Shown: positions 34,407 to 43,792 of the stretch, piece after piece
Layout: every line of letters starts with the position of its first letter
Numbering within the stretch: position 1 is the stretch's first letter
Assembly: GCA_022446985.1 (NCBI GenBank)
Contig: JAKVBD010000041.1
Coordinates: 1-46,026, forward strand
Reading direction: 5' to 3'
DNA from: Lentisphaerales bacterium
Lineage (GTDB): Bacteria > Verrucomicrobiota > Lentisphaeria > Lentisphaerales > Lentisphaeraceae
DNA length: 46,026 nucleotides
Notes under the pieces: generated by a model
The model's input: the letters and a program-made list of their open reading frames with translations, nothing else
Databases searched by the model: none
Told to the model about the DNA's origin: nothing
Program-made: the position numbers and the translations under genes

Positions 34407-34748
34407 ATGAAACTAATCGTTGCATACATTCAGCCTCAGAAACTAAACAGTGTCAAGCAGGCTTTATTTTCTAAAGACATTTTCAAAATGTCAGTGACCA
34501 ATGCTCTTGGCTGTGGTCAGCAAAAAGGCTACCACGAGAATTACCGTGGTGTAGATATGGAAGTAAACCTTCTTAAGAAGGTGCGCATTGAGATCGCTAT
34601 CAACGATGACTTCGTTGACCAGACTGTCGATGCAGTAATCGAAGGTGCCCGTTCCGGAAATATCGGTGATGGCAAAATCTTCGTTCTTCCTATCGAAAAA
34701 GCTATCCGCATTCGTACCGGAGAAAAAGGTACAGAAGCGATCGGCTAA
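34407..34748 (+). CDS. Nitrogen regulatory protein P-II without Tyr51
   Basis: A 113-residue PII trimer subunit of the GlnB/GlnK family. It has the ATP-binding GQQKG (37-41; Gln38 where Arg is usual), the T-loop, and the C-terminal [20 protein letters not shown] signature. Counting from the start, Tyr46 in ENYRG is present, but residue 51, the tyrosine uridylylated in proteobacterial GlnB/GlnK, is Met. Control by ligand binding rather than uridylylation is inferred. Being just behind amtB, it most likely gates the transporter. Confidence 0.93.
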   Translation: MKLIVAYIQPQKLNSVKQALFSKDIFKMSVTNALGCGQQKGYHENYRGVDMEVNLLKKVRIEIAINDDFVDQTVDAVIEGARSGNIGDGKIFVLPIEKAIRIRTGEKGTEAIG

Positions 34749-34768
34749 GTCTTTTTAAAGGTATTTAG

Positions 34769-34800
34769 AAGCGTCCGGATACTTAGCCGGGCGCTTTTTT
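34769..34800 (+). terminator. Intrinsic terminator of amtB-PII
   Basis: AAGCGTCCGG and CCGGGCGCTT form a 10-bp stem (one G-T pair) with an eight-base loop, followed by a run of T residues through 34800. Confidence 0.85.
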
Positions 34801-35037
34801 CTTGCTTTAAATCTTGTCAAAAATGTTTTCGAATGAAAAAGTTGAACGCGTTTTATGAGGGTTTAAATCCTTAATTATAATGAGTTTGCAGATTTGATGT
34901 GGGGCTATAGAGAATAATTCTCGGGAAAATGACTTTCTGTATTTGCAGGAATAGTAAAGGTACGTTAAAGTACGCGTTCCGTATTTTTATGAAGTAGAAC
35001 TAAGATTTTACATATTTGATTTACTAAGGTTGATTTT

Positions 35038-35379
35038 ATGGTCAAAATAAGACTAAAAAGAACAGGCAAGAAGAATGCTCCTTGCTACAGAGTAGTTGTG
35101 GCAGACAGCCGCAGCCCTCGTGACGGTAAAGTTATTGAGATTGTTGGTCTATACGATCCACGTCTTGCCAACGAGTCACTAAAGATGGACAGAATTGATT
35201 ACTGGCTTTCAAATGGTGCACAGCCTACAGATACTGTTGCTGACATCATCAGAAGAGCTAAAACTGGTGAAGCAACTTGTGGCTACAAAGGTAAGAAGAA
35301 GCCTGAAGAAGCCGCAGCTGAAACAGCTGAAGAGGCAACTGCTGAGACAGAAGCAGCAGCTGAAACAGCTGAAGGTTAA
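35038..35379 (+). CDS. rpsP: 30S ribosomal protein bS16
   Basis: A 113-residue small-subunit protein. It begins [20 protein letters not shown] and contains the conserved DSRSPRDGK and GLYDPR segments, followed by [17 protein letters not shown]. The last 30 residues are an Ala/Glu/Thr-rich acidic extension that makes it longer than the usual 80-90. It is the first gene of a translation cluster; khpA starts 3 bases after its stop. The 290-base leader upstream holds no other gene and probably the operon promoter. Confidence 0.95.
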   Translation: MVKIRLKRTGKKNAPCYRVVVADSRSPRDGKVIEIVGLYDPRLANESLKMDRIDYWLSNGAQPTDTVADIIRRAKTGEATCGYKGKKKPEEAAAETAEEATAETEAAAETAEG

Positions 35380-35382
35380 TTT

Positions 35383-35697
35383 ATGCTTGGCTTTTTGAAA
35401 AAGCTTTTTTCTGGAAGCGACTCGGAACTGGGTTTTAACCCTAAGCCTACCGGTGGCGTAGAAGATCTTGAGATGTTTGTTAAGTACGTGGTAACAAATC
35501 TGGTTGACAAACCTCAGGTCGTAAATGTTGAAAGTGAACAGAGAGAGAAAGTCCTGGTAATTAAGGTTACCTGCCAGAAAGAAGATGTCGGTAAGATTAT
35601 TGGTAAGAACGGTAAGACTATCGAAGCTATTCGCTCTTTGGTAAACGGCGCTGCCGGCAGACTTGGAACAAGAGCGAACGTGGAAGTTGCTGATTAA
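35383..35697 (+). CDS. khpA: KH-domain RNA-binding protein
   Basis: A 104-residue protein with a single KH domain (about 24-104). The RNA-binding loop [17 protein letters not shown] is followed by ARANVEV-like final strands (TRANVEVAD). Homologues sit between rpsP and rimM or trmD in many bacteria and bind small RNAs and mRNAs. The first 20 residues ([14 protein letters not shown]) are an unusual extension. It is flanked by rpsP (3-base gap) and trmD (2-base gap). Confidence 0.9.
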   Translation: MLGFLKKLFSGSDSELGFNPKPTGGVEDLEMFVKYVVTNLVDKPQVVNVESEQREKVLVIKVTCQKEDVGKIIGKNGKTIEAIRSLVNGAAGRLGTRANVEVAD

Positions 35698-35699
35698 AA

Positions 35700-36380
35700 G
35701 TGGCTCTTAAGCTCGATATAATTACGATATTCCCGGAAATTTTTTTCGGGCCTTTCGAGGCCTCTATTGTAAAGAGAGCCAGAGACAAAGGTTTGGTCGA
35801 TATAAATGTGATCAATTTGCGAGATTTTGCGGCTGATAAACATAAGTCAGTTGATGATCGACCATATGGCGGCGGACCGGGAATGGTAATGACTCCAGAG
35901 CCTCTCTTTGAGGCAGTGAAGTCTGTAAAGACAGCAGAAAGCAAAGTTTTGTTGATGGCTCCTTCTGGGGAGCCTTTCAGACAGGAAGTGGCAACAGAGT
36001 TAAAAGAAGAATCACATTTAATCTTCATTTGCGGCCACTACGAAGGAATAGATGACCGGGTTAGACAGGCTTTGGTTGATAGGACTCTCTCAATTGGAGA
36101 CTATGTTCTAAGTAACGGAAATCTGGCTGCTATGGTTATTGCAGATGCAGTAATTAGATTATTGCCGGGAGCTCTTGGTTGCGGCGCATCCGCAGAACAA
36201 GAGTCATTTAGTAACGGATTGTTGGAGTTTCCACAATTTACTAGACCGGAAGTTTTTGAAGGAATGGAAGTACCGGAAGTATTACTTACAGGAAACCATA
36301 AAAAAATAGAAGAATGGCGAAATGAACAGTCGTTATTGCTGACTCGGCAAAGACGGCCAGATTTATTTAAGGAGAATTAA
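35700..36380 (+). CDS. trmD: tRNA (guanine-37-N1)-methyltransferase
   Basis: A SPOUT-family enzyme that methylates G37 of tRNAs to prevent frameshifting. The 226-residue protein has the N-terminal [21 protein letters not shown], and the SAM-binding trefoil knot segments [14 protein letters not shown] and [20 protein letters not shown]. The start is GTG two bases after khpA, probably coupled. rimM, which normally sits directly upstream, is missing. Confidence 0.95.
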   Translation: MALKLDIITIFPEIFFGPFEASIVKRARDKGLVDINVINLRDFAADKHKSVDDRPYGGGPGMVMTPEPLFEAVKSVKTAESKVLLMAPSGEPFRQEVATELKEESHLIFICGHYEGIDDRVRQALVDRTLSIGDYVLSNGNLAAMVIADAVIRLLPGALGCGASAEQESFSNGLLEFPQFTRPEVFEGMEVPEVLLTGNHKKIEEWRNEQSLLLTRQRRPDLFKEN

Positions 36381-36381
36381 A

Positions 36382-36729
36382 GTGAACTTGCTAGATAAGA
36401 TAAGTCGTGAGAACGTTAAAGAGGACGTAGCTGACTTTAACGTTGGCGACACTGTAAAAGTCAACGTAAAGATCTCTGAAGGTGGTAACACTCGTATTCA
36501 GGCTTTCACTGGCGTAGTTATCGCTAGGAAAGGCGCTGGTATCGCTGAGACTTTCACTGTACGTCGTGTGACTTTTGGTCAAGGTGTTGAAAGAGTTTTC
36601 CCTGTTAACTCACCAATGGTTGATAGTATCCAGGTTGAGCGCAAAGGTATTGTTCGCAGATCTAAACTTTACTACCTTCGTGACAAGGTTGGTAAGTCTG
36701 CGCGCATCAAAGAAAAACGCGAATACTAA
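36382..36729 (+). CDS. rplS: 50S ribosomal protein bL19
   Basis: A 115-residue large-subunit protein near the 30S interface. It has [48 protein letters not shown] and the C-terminal [20 protein letters not shown]. The GTG start at 36382 is preceded by AAGGAG and lies one base beyond the trmD stop. Confidence 0.96.
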   Translation: MNLLDKISRENVKEDVADFNVGDTVKVNVKISEGGNTRIQAFTGVVIARKGAGIAETFTVRRVTFGQGVERVFPVNSPMVDSIQVERKGIVRRSKLYYLRDKVGKSARIKEKREY

Positions 36730-36743
36730 GATTTACTCGATCA

Positions 36744-37400
36744 TTGAAGCAGCCTGAGCTTTTCTCCCAAGAGGAAGAAGGTCCTTACTTTTTTGAAGAA
36801 GAGGCCGAAAAGCAAGGCTGCTTTTTTATTGCCGGTGTAGATGAAGCTGGCAGGGGTCCTCTTGCAGGGCCGGTTGTAGCGGCAGCCGTTATCATAAACC
36901 GCAAGCTTGAATTACCATCCGGTATAGATGATTCAAAAAAGCTTACTCCAGCTAAGCGAGCTAAACTATTTGAAGAGTTGAAGTCACACCCTGCAATTAC
37001 CTGGGCAACCGGTATTGTTGATGCCCAAAAAATTGATGAGATCAATATTCTCAATGCTACTCACCTCGCAATGAAAAAGGCTGTGGAAGGACTTTCTCCT
37101 CAAGCCGATTATTGTTTAGTGGATGGTTTACCAATTAAAGGTCTATCTGTTGATCACAATGCCATAGTTAAAGGCGACAGTCGCAGTGCAAGTATTGGTG
37201 CAGCCAGTATTATAGCCAAGGAAACCCGTGATCAAATGATGGTTGAATACGATAAGGAATTTCCTGGATATGGTTTCGCAAAACACAAAGGTTATGGTAC
37301 AAAGATTCATACTCAGGCTTTAGATGAGTTGGGGCCATGCTCAATTCATCGTTATTCATTTTCACCAGTAGCTAAGGCGGTAGATAAACATGCTAAGTGA
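36744..37400 (+). CDS. rnhB: Ribonuclease HII
   Basis: A 218-residue endonuclease that removes ribonucleotides from DNA. It has the catalytic block GVDEAGRGPLAGPV (Asp33, Glu34), a DDSKKL segment, LVDG, and the KGDSRSASIGAASIIAKETRD region. The last residues include HKGYGTKIH. The first 25 residues (acidic, with phenylalanines) precede the core. The start appears to be TTG at 36744 without a clear ribosome binding site. It shares 11 bases with bioA. The order rplS-rnhB is common. Confidence 0.92.
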   Translation: MKQPELFSQEEEGPYFFEEEAEKQGCFFIAGVDEAGRGPLAGPVVAAAVIINRKLELPSGIDDSKKLTPAKRAKLFEELKSHPAITWATGIVDAQKIDEINILNATHLAMKKAVEGLSPQADYCLVDGLPIKGLSVDHNAIVKGDSRSASIGAASIIAKETRDQMMVEYDKEFPGYGFAKHKGYGTKIHTQALDELGPCSIHRYSFSPVAKAVDKHAK

Positions 37401-38715
37401 TCTTCAAAAACGCGATTTAAAACACCTTTGGCACCCTTGTTCTCAAATGAAGGATTATGAAGACTTTCCTCCTATTGAAATTACTGGTGCAGAAGGGACA
37501 ATTCTGCAGACTGAAGATGGTGAGTTGATTGACATTATTAGTTCATGGTGGTGTAAAAGTCTGGGGCATCGCCACCCTAAGATTCAAGAAGCTGTTAAGG
37601 CTCAAATGGATAGCTTCGAGCATGTTATTTTAGCGAATACGACGAATGCTACTATCGTGAGACTTTGTGAAGAGTTGATCGCTCTTTGTCCCGGTTACGA
37701 TAAAGTTTTTTTTGCAGATAGCGGTTCAGACACCGTTGAGGTGGCGATGAAAATGTCGTTGCAGTATCATTTGCAATCAGGGAGCCCTGAGAAGAAAAAA
37801 TTTTTGGCTTTGGAAAATGGCTATCATGGAGAGACTGTCTTGACTCTTGCGACAGGGGATTGTGGTTTATATGGAGAACCTTACCGTAGCCTCATGCCTG
37901 ATGTTCCCAAGATAACTGCTATTCCTTACGTTAATTCTCAGCAGGAATGGGAAGATTCTCAAAAGGTTGAGGAAGCTTGGAAAGGTATTGAAGTTCAGTT
38001 AAATAAATTTGGAAGCTCAGTTGCTGGTATTGTGATTGAGCCTGTGATACAAGGAGCTGGTGGAATGCTTTTCTACCATCCTTTGCTGATTAAGAAGCTT
38101 TACGATTGGTGTGAAAAAAAGGGCAGTCATTTGATTGCTGACGAAATTTTATCCGGCATGGGACGCCTCGGTCAGGCAAGAGCTTGTGAGCTTGCTGGAG
38201 TAAATCCTCACATGTCTGTTTTTTCAAAAAGTCTTACTGGTGGCTTTAGTCCATTGGCTTGTATGTTGACCAGCAATGATATTTTCGAAGCGTTTTACGA
38301 TGATTATGAAACCGGTAAAGCGTTTATGCACTCAAATACTTACTGTGGAAGTGCCATTGGTGCTGCTGCAGCTGTGGCTTCTCTGGGTGTTTATAGAGAT
38401 GAAGATGTTTTTGCGCGAGTTCGCGAAAATGAATCATATCTGCTAGAATGCTTTGAGGAAATTCATCGAAATACCGGTCATTTACAAAATATTAGAGCTA
38501 GGGGCGCGATTGTAGCAGCAGATTTACTTGTTCCTGAAGGCTTGGAGAAATCTCGTCTTGGATATGAAATTTATCGTGAAGCAGTCAAGCGTGGAATGCT
38601 GTTTAGGCCTCTTGGGAATACTCTTTATTTCTTGCCGCCATTAAATACAGATAAAGTTGTTTTTGAGCGTGCTGTAGAGATCGCTTCCGCTTCTGTGAAA
38701 GCAATTTTAGGTTAA
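37390..38715 (+). CDS. bioA: Adenosylmethionine-8-amino-7-oxononanoate aminotransferase
   Basis: A 441-residue PLP enzyme of biotin synthesis that makes DAPA from KAPA with SAM as amino donor. It has LWHPCSQMKDYE at the start, SSWWCKSLGHRHP, the glycine-rich SGSDTVEVAMKMS, NGYHGET, and the PLP lysine in SVFSKSLTGGFSPLA (Lys280). The tryptophan pair and the HPCSQM start separate it from ornithine-type relatives. No other bio gene is in the window. It begins inside rnhB, so it is transcribed with the translation cluster. Confidence 0.94.
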   Translation: MLSDLQKRDLKHLWHPCSQMKDYEDFPPIEITGAEGTILQTEDGELIDIISSWWCKSLGHRHPKIQEAVKAQMDSFEHVILANTTNATIVRLCEELIALCPGYDKVFFADSGSDTVEVAMKMSLQYHLQSGSPEKKKFLALENGYHGETVLTLATGDCGLYGEPYRSLMPDVPKITAIPYVNSQQEWEDSQKVEEAWKGIEVQLNKFGSSVAGIVIEPVIQGAGGMLFYHPLLIKKLYDWCEKKGSHLIADEILSGMGRLGQARACELAGVNPHMSVFSKSLTGGFSPLACMLTSNDIFEAFYDDYETGKAFMHSNTYCGSAIGAAAAVASLGVYRDEDVFARVRENESYLLECFEEIHRNTGHLQNIRARGAIVAADLLVPEGLEKSRLGYEIYREAVKRGMLFRPLGNTLYFLPPLNTDKVVFERAVEIASASVKAILG

Positions 38716-38859
38716 CTGTAAAATAGCCTTTTTCCTAACTGCTGATATTCTCCCTGAACAACCTTGCAGCACTTGAAGTTATGGTTATATTCCAAGACAC
38801 AAATTTTAGATTATAAATAACTTTAACTTTTTGGTTTATAAAGCTTTCAGGAGTATCTG

Positions 38860-40374
38860 ATGTCTGTTCTGCAGGAATATCTAAGCGCAAAAATCGGCGC
38901 CGGTGAAGAAGTGTCCACTGGTATGGTTGCCTACTTGGCAAATCTAGAGCAAGTTTCAAAAGTAGATAAGAACGTTGTTCGCAGCGTCATTCAGGAACTT
39001 GAGGATCAGCGTTCAAACCTTAAAATGATTGCATCTGAGAACTACTGTTCACTTTCAACTCAGTTGGCTCTTGGTAACCTCCTTACAGACAAATATGCTG
39101 AAGGTTTCCCGAATCACCGTTACTATGCTGGTTGCGATAACATCGACGATATCGAAGCCCAGGCTTGTAAAGAAGCTTGTGACTTATTTGGTGCAGAACA
39201 CGCTTATGTGCAGCCTCACTCTGGCGCAGATGCCAACATGGTTGCTTACTGGGCAATCCTTACTAAAAAGATCCAGGAGCCTTGGCTGGAAGAGATCGGT
39301 GAGAAGAACGTTGCAAATCTTTCTGACTCTGACTGGGCAGATCTTCGTGAGAAGCTTGGTAATCAAAAACTGTTTGGTCTAAACTACTACTCTGGTGGTC
39401 ACTTGACTCACGGTTACAGACACAATATGTCTGCTAGAATGTTTGACGCATACACTTATGACGTCGATAAAGAAACTCAGCTTCTGGATTACGATTCAAT
39501 CCGCAAGCAGGCTGAAGAAATTAAGCCAACAATTTTACTAGCTGGCTACTCTGCTTACCCTCGTAAAGTTAACTTCCGCATCATGAAAGAAATCGCTGAC
39601 AGTGTTGGTGCAACTTTCATGGTTGATATGGCTCACTTTGCAGGCCTTGTTGCAGGAAAAGCTTTCACTGGTGATTTCGACCCAATCAAATGGGCTGACG
39701 TAGTAACGACTACGACTCACAAAACTTTAAGAGGTCCTCGTGGTGGTATGGTTCTTTGTAAGAAAGAATATGCTGAAATTGTTGACCAGGGTTGTCCCAT
39801 GGTGCTTGGTGGTCCACTTGCTCACAGTATTGCAGCCAAAGCTATTGCTTTCAAAGAAGCAAATACTCCAGAATTTGAAGAGTACGCTAAAAGGATCGTT
39901 GAGAACTCAGAAGCTATGGCCGCTAAACTCATGGAGAAAGGCATAAAGCTAACCAGTGATGGTACTGAAAACCACTTGATGGTTCTTGATGTCAGCAGCT
40001 TCGGAATTACTGGTCGTCAGGCTGAAAACGCTGTACGTGCCGCCGGTATCACTCTAAACAGAAACTCACTGCCTTTCGATCCAAATGGTGCTTGGTATAC
40101 ATCAGGATTAAGAATCGGTACTCCAGCTCTCACTTCTCTTGGTATGGGTACTGAGGAAATGAAGGAAATAGCAGCAGTAGTTTATGAAATCCTAAATGCG
40201 ACTGAAGCTAACACAATTGCCAGTGGCGCAAACGCCGGCAAGAAATCTAAGGCAAAAGCGACAACAGACGAAGCTGTCCTTGTCTCATGCCGTGAACGAG
40301 TTAGTAACCTGCTTGGCAGGTTCCCGCTTTACCCTGAAATTGAGACAGAAACTCTTAGGAAGCTTCTCGACTAG
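38860..40374 (+). CDS. glyA: Serine hydroxymethyltransferase, long form
   Basis: PLP enzyme that interconverts serine and glycine with formation of methylene-THF, linking to folD in this window. The 504 residues exceed the usual 415-430. Core motifs are KMIASENYCS, NHRYYAGCDNIDDIE, VQPHSGADAN and the PLP lysine in TTTTHKTLRGPRGG (Lys288). Extra sequence occurs at about 133-172 (KKIQEPWLEEIGEKNV region), as an N-terminal 45-residue extension and near 455-480. Similar long forms occur in Chlamydiae. AGGAG lies 7 bases upstream of the ATG. Strong codon bias suggests high expression. Confidence 0.94.
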   Translation: MSVLQEYLSAKIGAGEEVSTGMVAYLANLEQVSKVDKNVVRSVIQELEDQRSNLKMIASENYCSLSTQLALGNLLTDKYAEGFPNHRYYAGCDNIDDIEAQACKEACDLFGAEHAYVQPHSGADANMVAYWAILTKKIQEPWLEEIGEKNVANLSDSDWADLREKLGNQKLFGLNYYSGGHLTHGYRHNMSARMFDAYTYDVDKETQLLDYDSIRKQAEEIKPTILLAGYSAYPRKVNFRIMKEIADSVGATFMVDMAHFAGLVAGKAFTGDFDPIKWADVVTTTTHKTLRGPRGGMVLCKKEYAEIVDQGCPMVLGGPLAHSIAAKAIAFKEANTPEFEEYAKRIVENSEAMAAKLMEKGIKLTSDGTENHLMVLDVSSFGITGRQAENAVRAAGITLNRNSLPFDPNGAWYTSGLRIGTPALTSLGMGTEEMKEIAAVVYEILNATEANTIASGANAGKKSKAKATTDEAVLVSCRERVSNLLGRFPLYPEIETETLRKLLD

Positions 40375-40411
40375 GTCACTGACAAGTAGGTAAAAATAGA
40401 ATTAAAGCGGG

Positions 40412-40434
40412 GCGCCTGAGGACTCAGGCGCTTT
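40412..40434 (+). terminator. Intrinsic terminator after glyA
   Basis: GCGCCTGA and TCAGGCGC form a perfect 8-bp stem around GGAC, followed by TTTT. It separates glyA from the ilv-leu operon. Confidence 0.75.
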
Positions 40435-40492
40435 TGCTGTATCTAAGAGATTAGATAAAAAAGAAGTTTAAAGTTATTTGGAATAGATAAAA

Positions 40493-42205
40493 ATGAATGG
40501 CGCAGAAGCCTTAATTAAATGTTTGGAAATGCAGGGAGTTGAGTACATTTTCGGTTACTCCGGCGGTGCTGCAATTCCAATTTTCGATGCAATCATAACC
40601 ACGAAGACCAAGATCGAAATGATTCTGGTAAGACACGAGCAGGGGGCCACTCACATGGCAGACGGCTACGCTCGTGCTACTGGTAAGCCTGGTGTTGTTC
40701 TGGTAACTAGTGGTCCTGGTGCAACAAACACAATCACTGGTATCATCACAGCTCAGATGGATTCAGTTCCAATGATCGTTATCTGTGGTCAGACAATCAG
40801 TCCTATGCTTGGTAAAGATGCCTTTCAGGAAGCCGATGTATTTGGTATTTCTTTACCGGTAGTTAAGCATAGTTACCTGGTAAGAGAGACAGCTGATATT
40901 CCAAGAATTATTCACGAGTCTTTCCACATCACTAACACAGGTCGTCCAGGTCCGGTACTAATTGACATACCGAAAGATGTTTCTTCTGCAGAAGCAGATT
41001 TTGATCTGAGCCCGGAGTTGGATCTTCCAGGTTACAGTTATCCGACAACTGGCGATACAGACAAGATCAAAGCCATTACCAAAGCTTTAGGCAAAGCCCG
41101 CAAGCCACTTCTACTTGTTGGTCATGGTGCAGTTTTTTCTAAAGCAGATGAAGTTGTAACTAAACTTGCAGAGACTTTGAACTGCCCAGTTGTGACGACA
41201 GTTCTTGGTAAAGGTGCTTTCCCGGAAACTCATGATCTTTCACTTGGTTGGTTGGGAATGCATGGTACTGCTTATGCAAATAAAGCAATCCTTGAGTGTG
41301 ACCTTCTTTTCTCTATCGGCTCTCGTTGGGATGACCGAATAGTTGGTAAGTTAGACGAGTTTTGTAAAGATGCCTTTAAAATTCACGTAGATATCGACCC
41401 TGCAGAAGAAGGTAAGATGGTTGTTCCAGACATCTTCTGCTGTGGAGATGCTAAGCTGGTTATCGAAGAGCTTATTGGTTACAGTGAAAAGCTTGAGATT
41501 GATCCTTGGGTTGAGAAGTGTATGAAGTTCAAAGAGGACTTCCCGCTTAAAGCAGAAGTGACTCCTGGTAAGCTAAGCATGCAGGAAATTCTTAGAGAGC
41601 TTGATCGTTTAACAGATAGTAACGCTCCTGTTTCAACTGACGTTGGTCAGCACCAGATGTTTGCTGCTCAGTTCATGAAAACCAGAAAAGGTTTTGACTG
41701 GATGAGTTCAGGTGGAGCAGGTACTATGGGTTATGGATTTCCAGCAGCGATCGGTGCGGCATTTGGTCGTCCAAATGAACCAGTAATCGCCGTTGTTGGG
41801 GATGGTGGTTTTCAGATGACGATGTTTGAAATGGCTACAGCAGCTCTTCACAAGCTTCCAGTTAAATGTCTTATTTTGAATAACAGCTACTTGGGTATGG
41901 TTCGTCAATGGCAGGAACTATTCTTTGACAACCGTTTAAGTGGTGTTGATTTACAGGGTAATCCTGACTTTGTGAAATTTGCTGAATGTTACGAAGGGGC
42001 TAAAGGTTTTAAGATCACTAAATCTTCAGAAGTAACTAAGGTTCTTAAAGAAGCTTTAGCTTTTAACGATGGTCCATGTATAATCGAAGCTGTAGTGGAT
42101 AAAACAGATAATGTTTATCCGATGATTCCGTCTGGTGCACCTTATACTAAGATGTTGCTTGAAGCACCGACAGAAAAGCTCGAAAAACCAACTGGTTCTA
42201 CTTAG
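40493..42205 (+). CDS. ilvB: Acetolactate synthase, catalytic subunit
   Basis: A TPP-dependent enzyme of 570 residues that makes acetolactate or acetohydroxybutyrate from pyruvate. It has FGYSGGAAIPIFDA, the catalytic glutamate in RHEQGATHMADGYAR (Glu49), TSGPGATNTITGI, QEADVFGI, and the TPP-binding GDGGFQMTMFEM..NN segment near 436-463. GGAATAG stands 5-11 bases before the ATG. Its small subunit and leuB follow, forming a branched-chain amino acid operon. Confidence 0.95.
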   Translation: MNGAEALIKCLEMQGVEYIFGYSGGAAIPIFDAIITTKTKIEMILVRHEQGATHMADGYARATGKPGVVLVTSGPGATNTITGIITAQMDSVPMIVICGQTISPMLGKDAFQEADVFGISLPVVKHSYLVRETADIPRIIHESFHITNTGRPGPVLIDIPKDVSSAEADFDLSPELDLPGYSYPTTGDTDKIKAITKALGKARKPLLLVGHGAVFSKADEVVTKLAETLNCPVVTTVLGKGAFPETHDLSLGWLGMHGTAYANKAILECDLLFSIGSRWDDRIVGKLDEFCKDAFKIHVDIDPAEEGKMVVPDIFCCGDAKLVIEELIGYSEKLEIDPWVEKCMKFKEDFPLKAEVTPGKLSMQEILRELDRLTDSNAPVSTDVGQHQMFAAQFMKTRKGFDWMSSGGAGTMGYGFPAAIGAAFGRPNEPVIAVVGDGGFQMTMFEMATAALHKLPVKCLILNNSYLGMVRQWQELFFDNRLSGVDLQGNPDFVKFAECYEGAKGFKITKSSEVTKVLKEALAFNDGPCIIEAVVDKTDNVYPMIPSGAPYTKMLLEAPTEKLEKPTGST

Positions 42206-42215
42206 GAGAAAGACG

Positions 42216-42710
42216 ATGAGTGATAAGAACCATACTATCAGTATTTTCGTTGTTAATAAGCCTGGTGTACTTATGCGAGTAGCTCAGGTATTTTCGAGAC
42301 GTTGTTACAATATTGACTCTTTGGTAGTTTCATCTGGTTTTGATGATCGTTTTGCCCGTATGACTATAACTGCTCAGGGCGATGCAGCCAATCTCGACCA
42401 GATTAAAAAGCAATTGAGTAAGCTGGTTGACGTAATGCACTGTATTGAGCATGACGACAGCAGCTCAATTATTAAGGAAATGGCCTTGATTAAGGTTGGC
42501 TGCAAGCTGACTCAGCGCACTGAAATTTTGCAGATTGTTGAACATTTTGACTGTAAGACTGTTGATTTGACCAAGACTTCAATGGTCATACAGGCTACAG
42601 GGGATTCTGCGAAACTGGATGCAATGATTGAATTGCTCCGCGATTATAAAATTATTGAGCTGGTTAGAACTGGTAAAGTTCTCATGGCTCGTGGTGATGA
42701 AGAAACTTAA
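42216..42710 (+). CDS. ilvH: Acetolactate synthase, regulatory small subunit
   Basis: A 164-residue subunit with an N-terminal ACT domain (HTISIFVVNKPGVLMRVAQVFSRR, NIDSLVVS) and a C-terminal ACT-like domain (about 85-155). The latter carries the ALIKVGC segment that binds the catalytic partner. It confers valine feedback in homologues. The ATG at 42216 with AGGAG upstream is chosen; the longer reading inside ilvB has no ribosome binding site. Confidence 0.94.
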   Translation: MSDKNHTISIFVVNKPGVLMRVAQVFSRRCYNIDSLVVSSGFDDRFARMTITAQGDAANLDQIKKQLSKLVDVMHCIEHDDSSSIIKEMALIKVGCKLTQRTEILQIVEHFDCKTVDLTKTSMVIQATGDSAKLDAMIELLRDYKIIELVRTGKVLMARGDEET

Positions 42711-42733
42711 TTCTCATTTTAAAAGGAAGACAT

Positions 42734-43783
42734 ATGTCTCGTGAACACAATATCGCTGTTATTGGCGGTGACGGTATCGGTCCAGAAGTAACTGAAGTTG
42801 CTTTAGACGCAGCTCAGGCTCAGGCTGAGAAATTTGGTTTTACTCTTAACCTTACTGACTTCCCACAGAGTGGTGCTCACTACCTGAAAACTGGTGAAGT
42901 TCTTAATGACGATACTCTTGAAGAGCTAAAAAAATACGACGCAATTTACCTTGGCGCTGTTGGTCACCCTGACGTTAAGCCTGGTATCATCGAAAAAGGT
43001 CTACTTCTTAAGCTTCGTTTCGAGCTTGATCAGTACATCAATCTTCGTCCAGTTAAACTTTACAGTGGCGTAGAAACTCCACTTAAAGATGCTGGCCCGG
43101 AAGAGCTGGACTACGTTTGCGTACGTGAAAACACTGGTGGTCTTTACAGTGGTGTTGGCGGTTTCAACATGAAAGGTTCTAAAGACGAAGTGGCTATTCA
43201 GTCAATGGTTTACAACAGAACTCAGGTTGAGCGTTGCCTGCGTTATGCTTTCGAACTTGCTGCTAGCCGCCCTCGTAAGACTCTAGCCATGGTTGGTAAG
43301 ACTAACGTTCTAACTTACGTTTTCGATCTTTGGGACAGAGTTTTCAACGAGCTTGGTGAAAAAGAATTCCCGGAAGTTAAGAGAGAGTACTACCACGTAG
43401 ATGCAGCTTGTATGTTCATGGTTAAAGATCCAAGACGCTTCGATGTTATGGTTACTTCAAACATGTTCGGTGACATCGTTACTGACCTTGGTGCTGAAAC
43501 TCAAGGTGGAATGGGTATGGCTGCAAGTGGTAACATCAACCCAACTAAGTCAACTCCTTCAATGTTTGAGCCGGTTCACGGATCTGCTCCTGACATCGCT
43601 GGTCAGAACAAAGCTAACCCTATAGCCGCTATTATGAGTGCGCGTATGATGCTTGAGTTCCTTGGTGAGAAAGAAGCTGCTGACGATCTGGACAAAGCGA
43701 TTGATACTTACACAGGTTCAAACTCTTTGACGCAGTCGACTTCTGAAGCTGCTGAAAAGTTCATGGCTATTCTTAAAGGTTAA
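42734..43783 (+). CDS. leuB: 3-isopropylmalate dehydrogenase
   Basis: A 349-residue NAD-dependent decarboxylating dehydrogenase of leucine synthesis. It has VIGGDGIGPEV, the substrate loop LLLKLRFELDQYINLRPVKLY, RENTGGLYSGVGG, TNMFGDI-like SNMFGDIVTDLGAE, and the cofactor segment EPVHGSAPDIAGQNKANP. The loop sequence resembles the actinobacterial LeuB subgroup more than the E. coli type; tartrate dehydrogenase-like activity is a less likely alternative. AAGGAAG precedes the ATG, 23 bases after ilvH. Confidence 0.9.
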   Translation: MSREHNIAVIGGDGIGPEVTEVALDAAQAQAEKFGFTLNLTDFPQSGAHYLKTGEVLNDDTLEELKKYDAIYLGAVGHPDVKPGIIEKGLLLKLRFELDQYINLRPVKLYSGVETPLKDAGPEELDYVCVRENTGGLYSGVGGFNMKGSKDEVAIQSMVYNRTQVERCLRYAFELAASRPRKTLAMVGKTNVLTYVFDLWDRVFNELGEKEFPEVKREYYHVDAACMFMVKDPRRFDVMVTSNMFGDIVTDLGAETQGGMGMAASGNINPTKSTPSMFEPVHGSAPDIAGQNKANPIAAIMSARMMLEFLGEKEAADDLDKAIDTYTGSNSLTQSTSEAAEKFMAILKG

Positions 43784-43792
43784 GCTTTCTGA

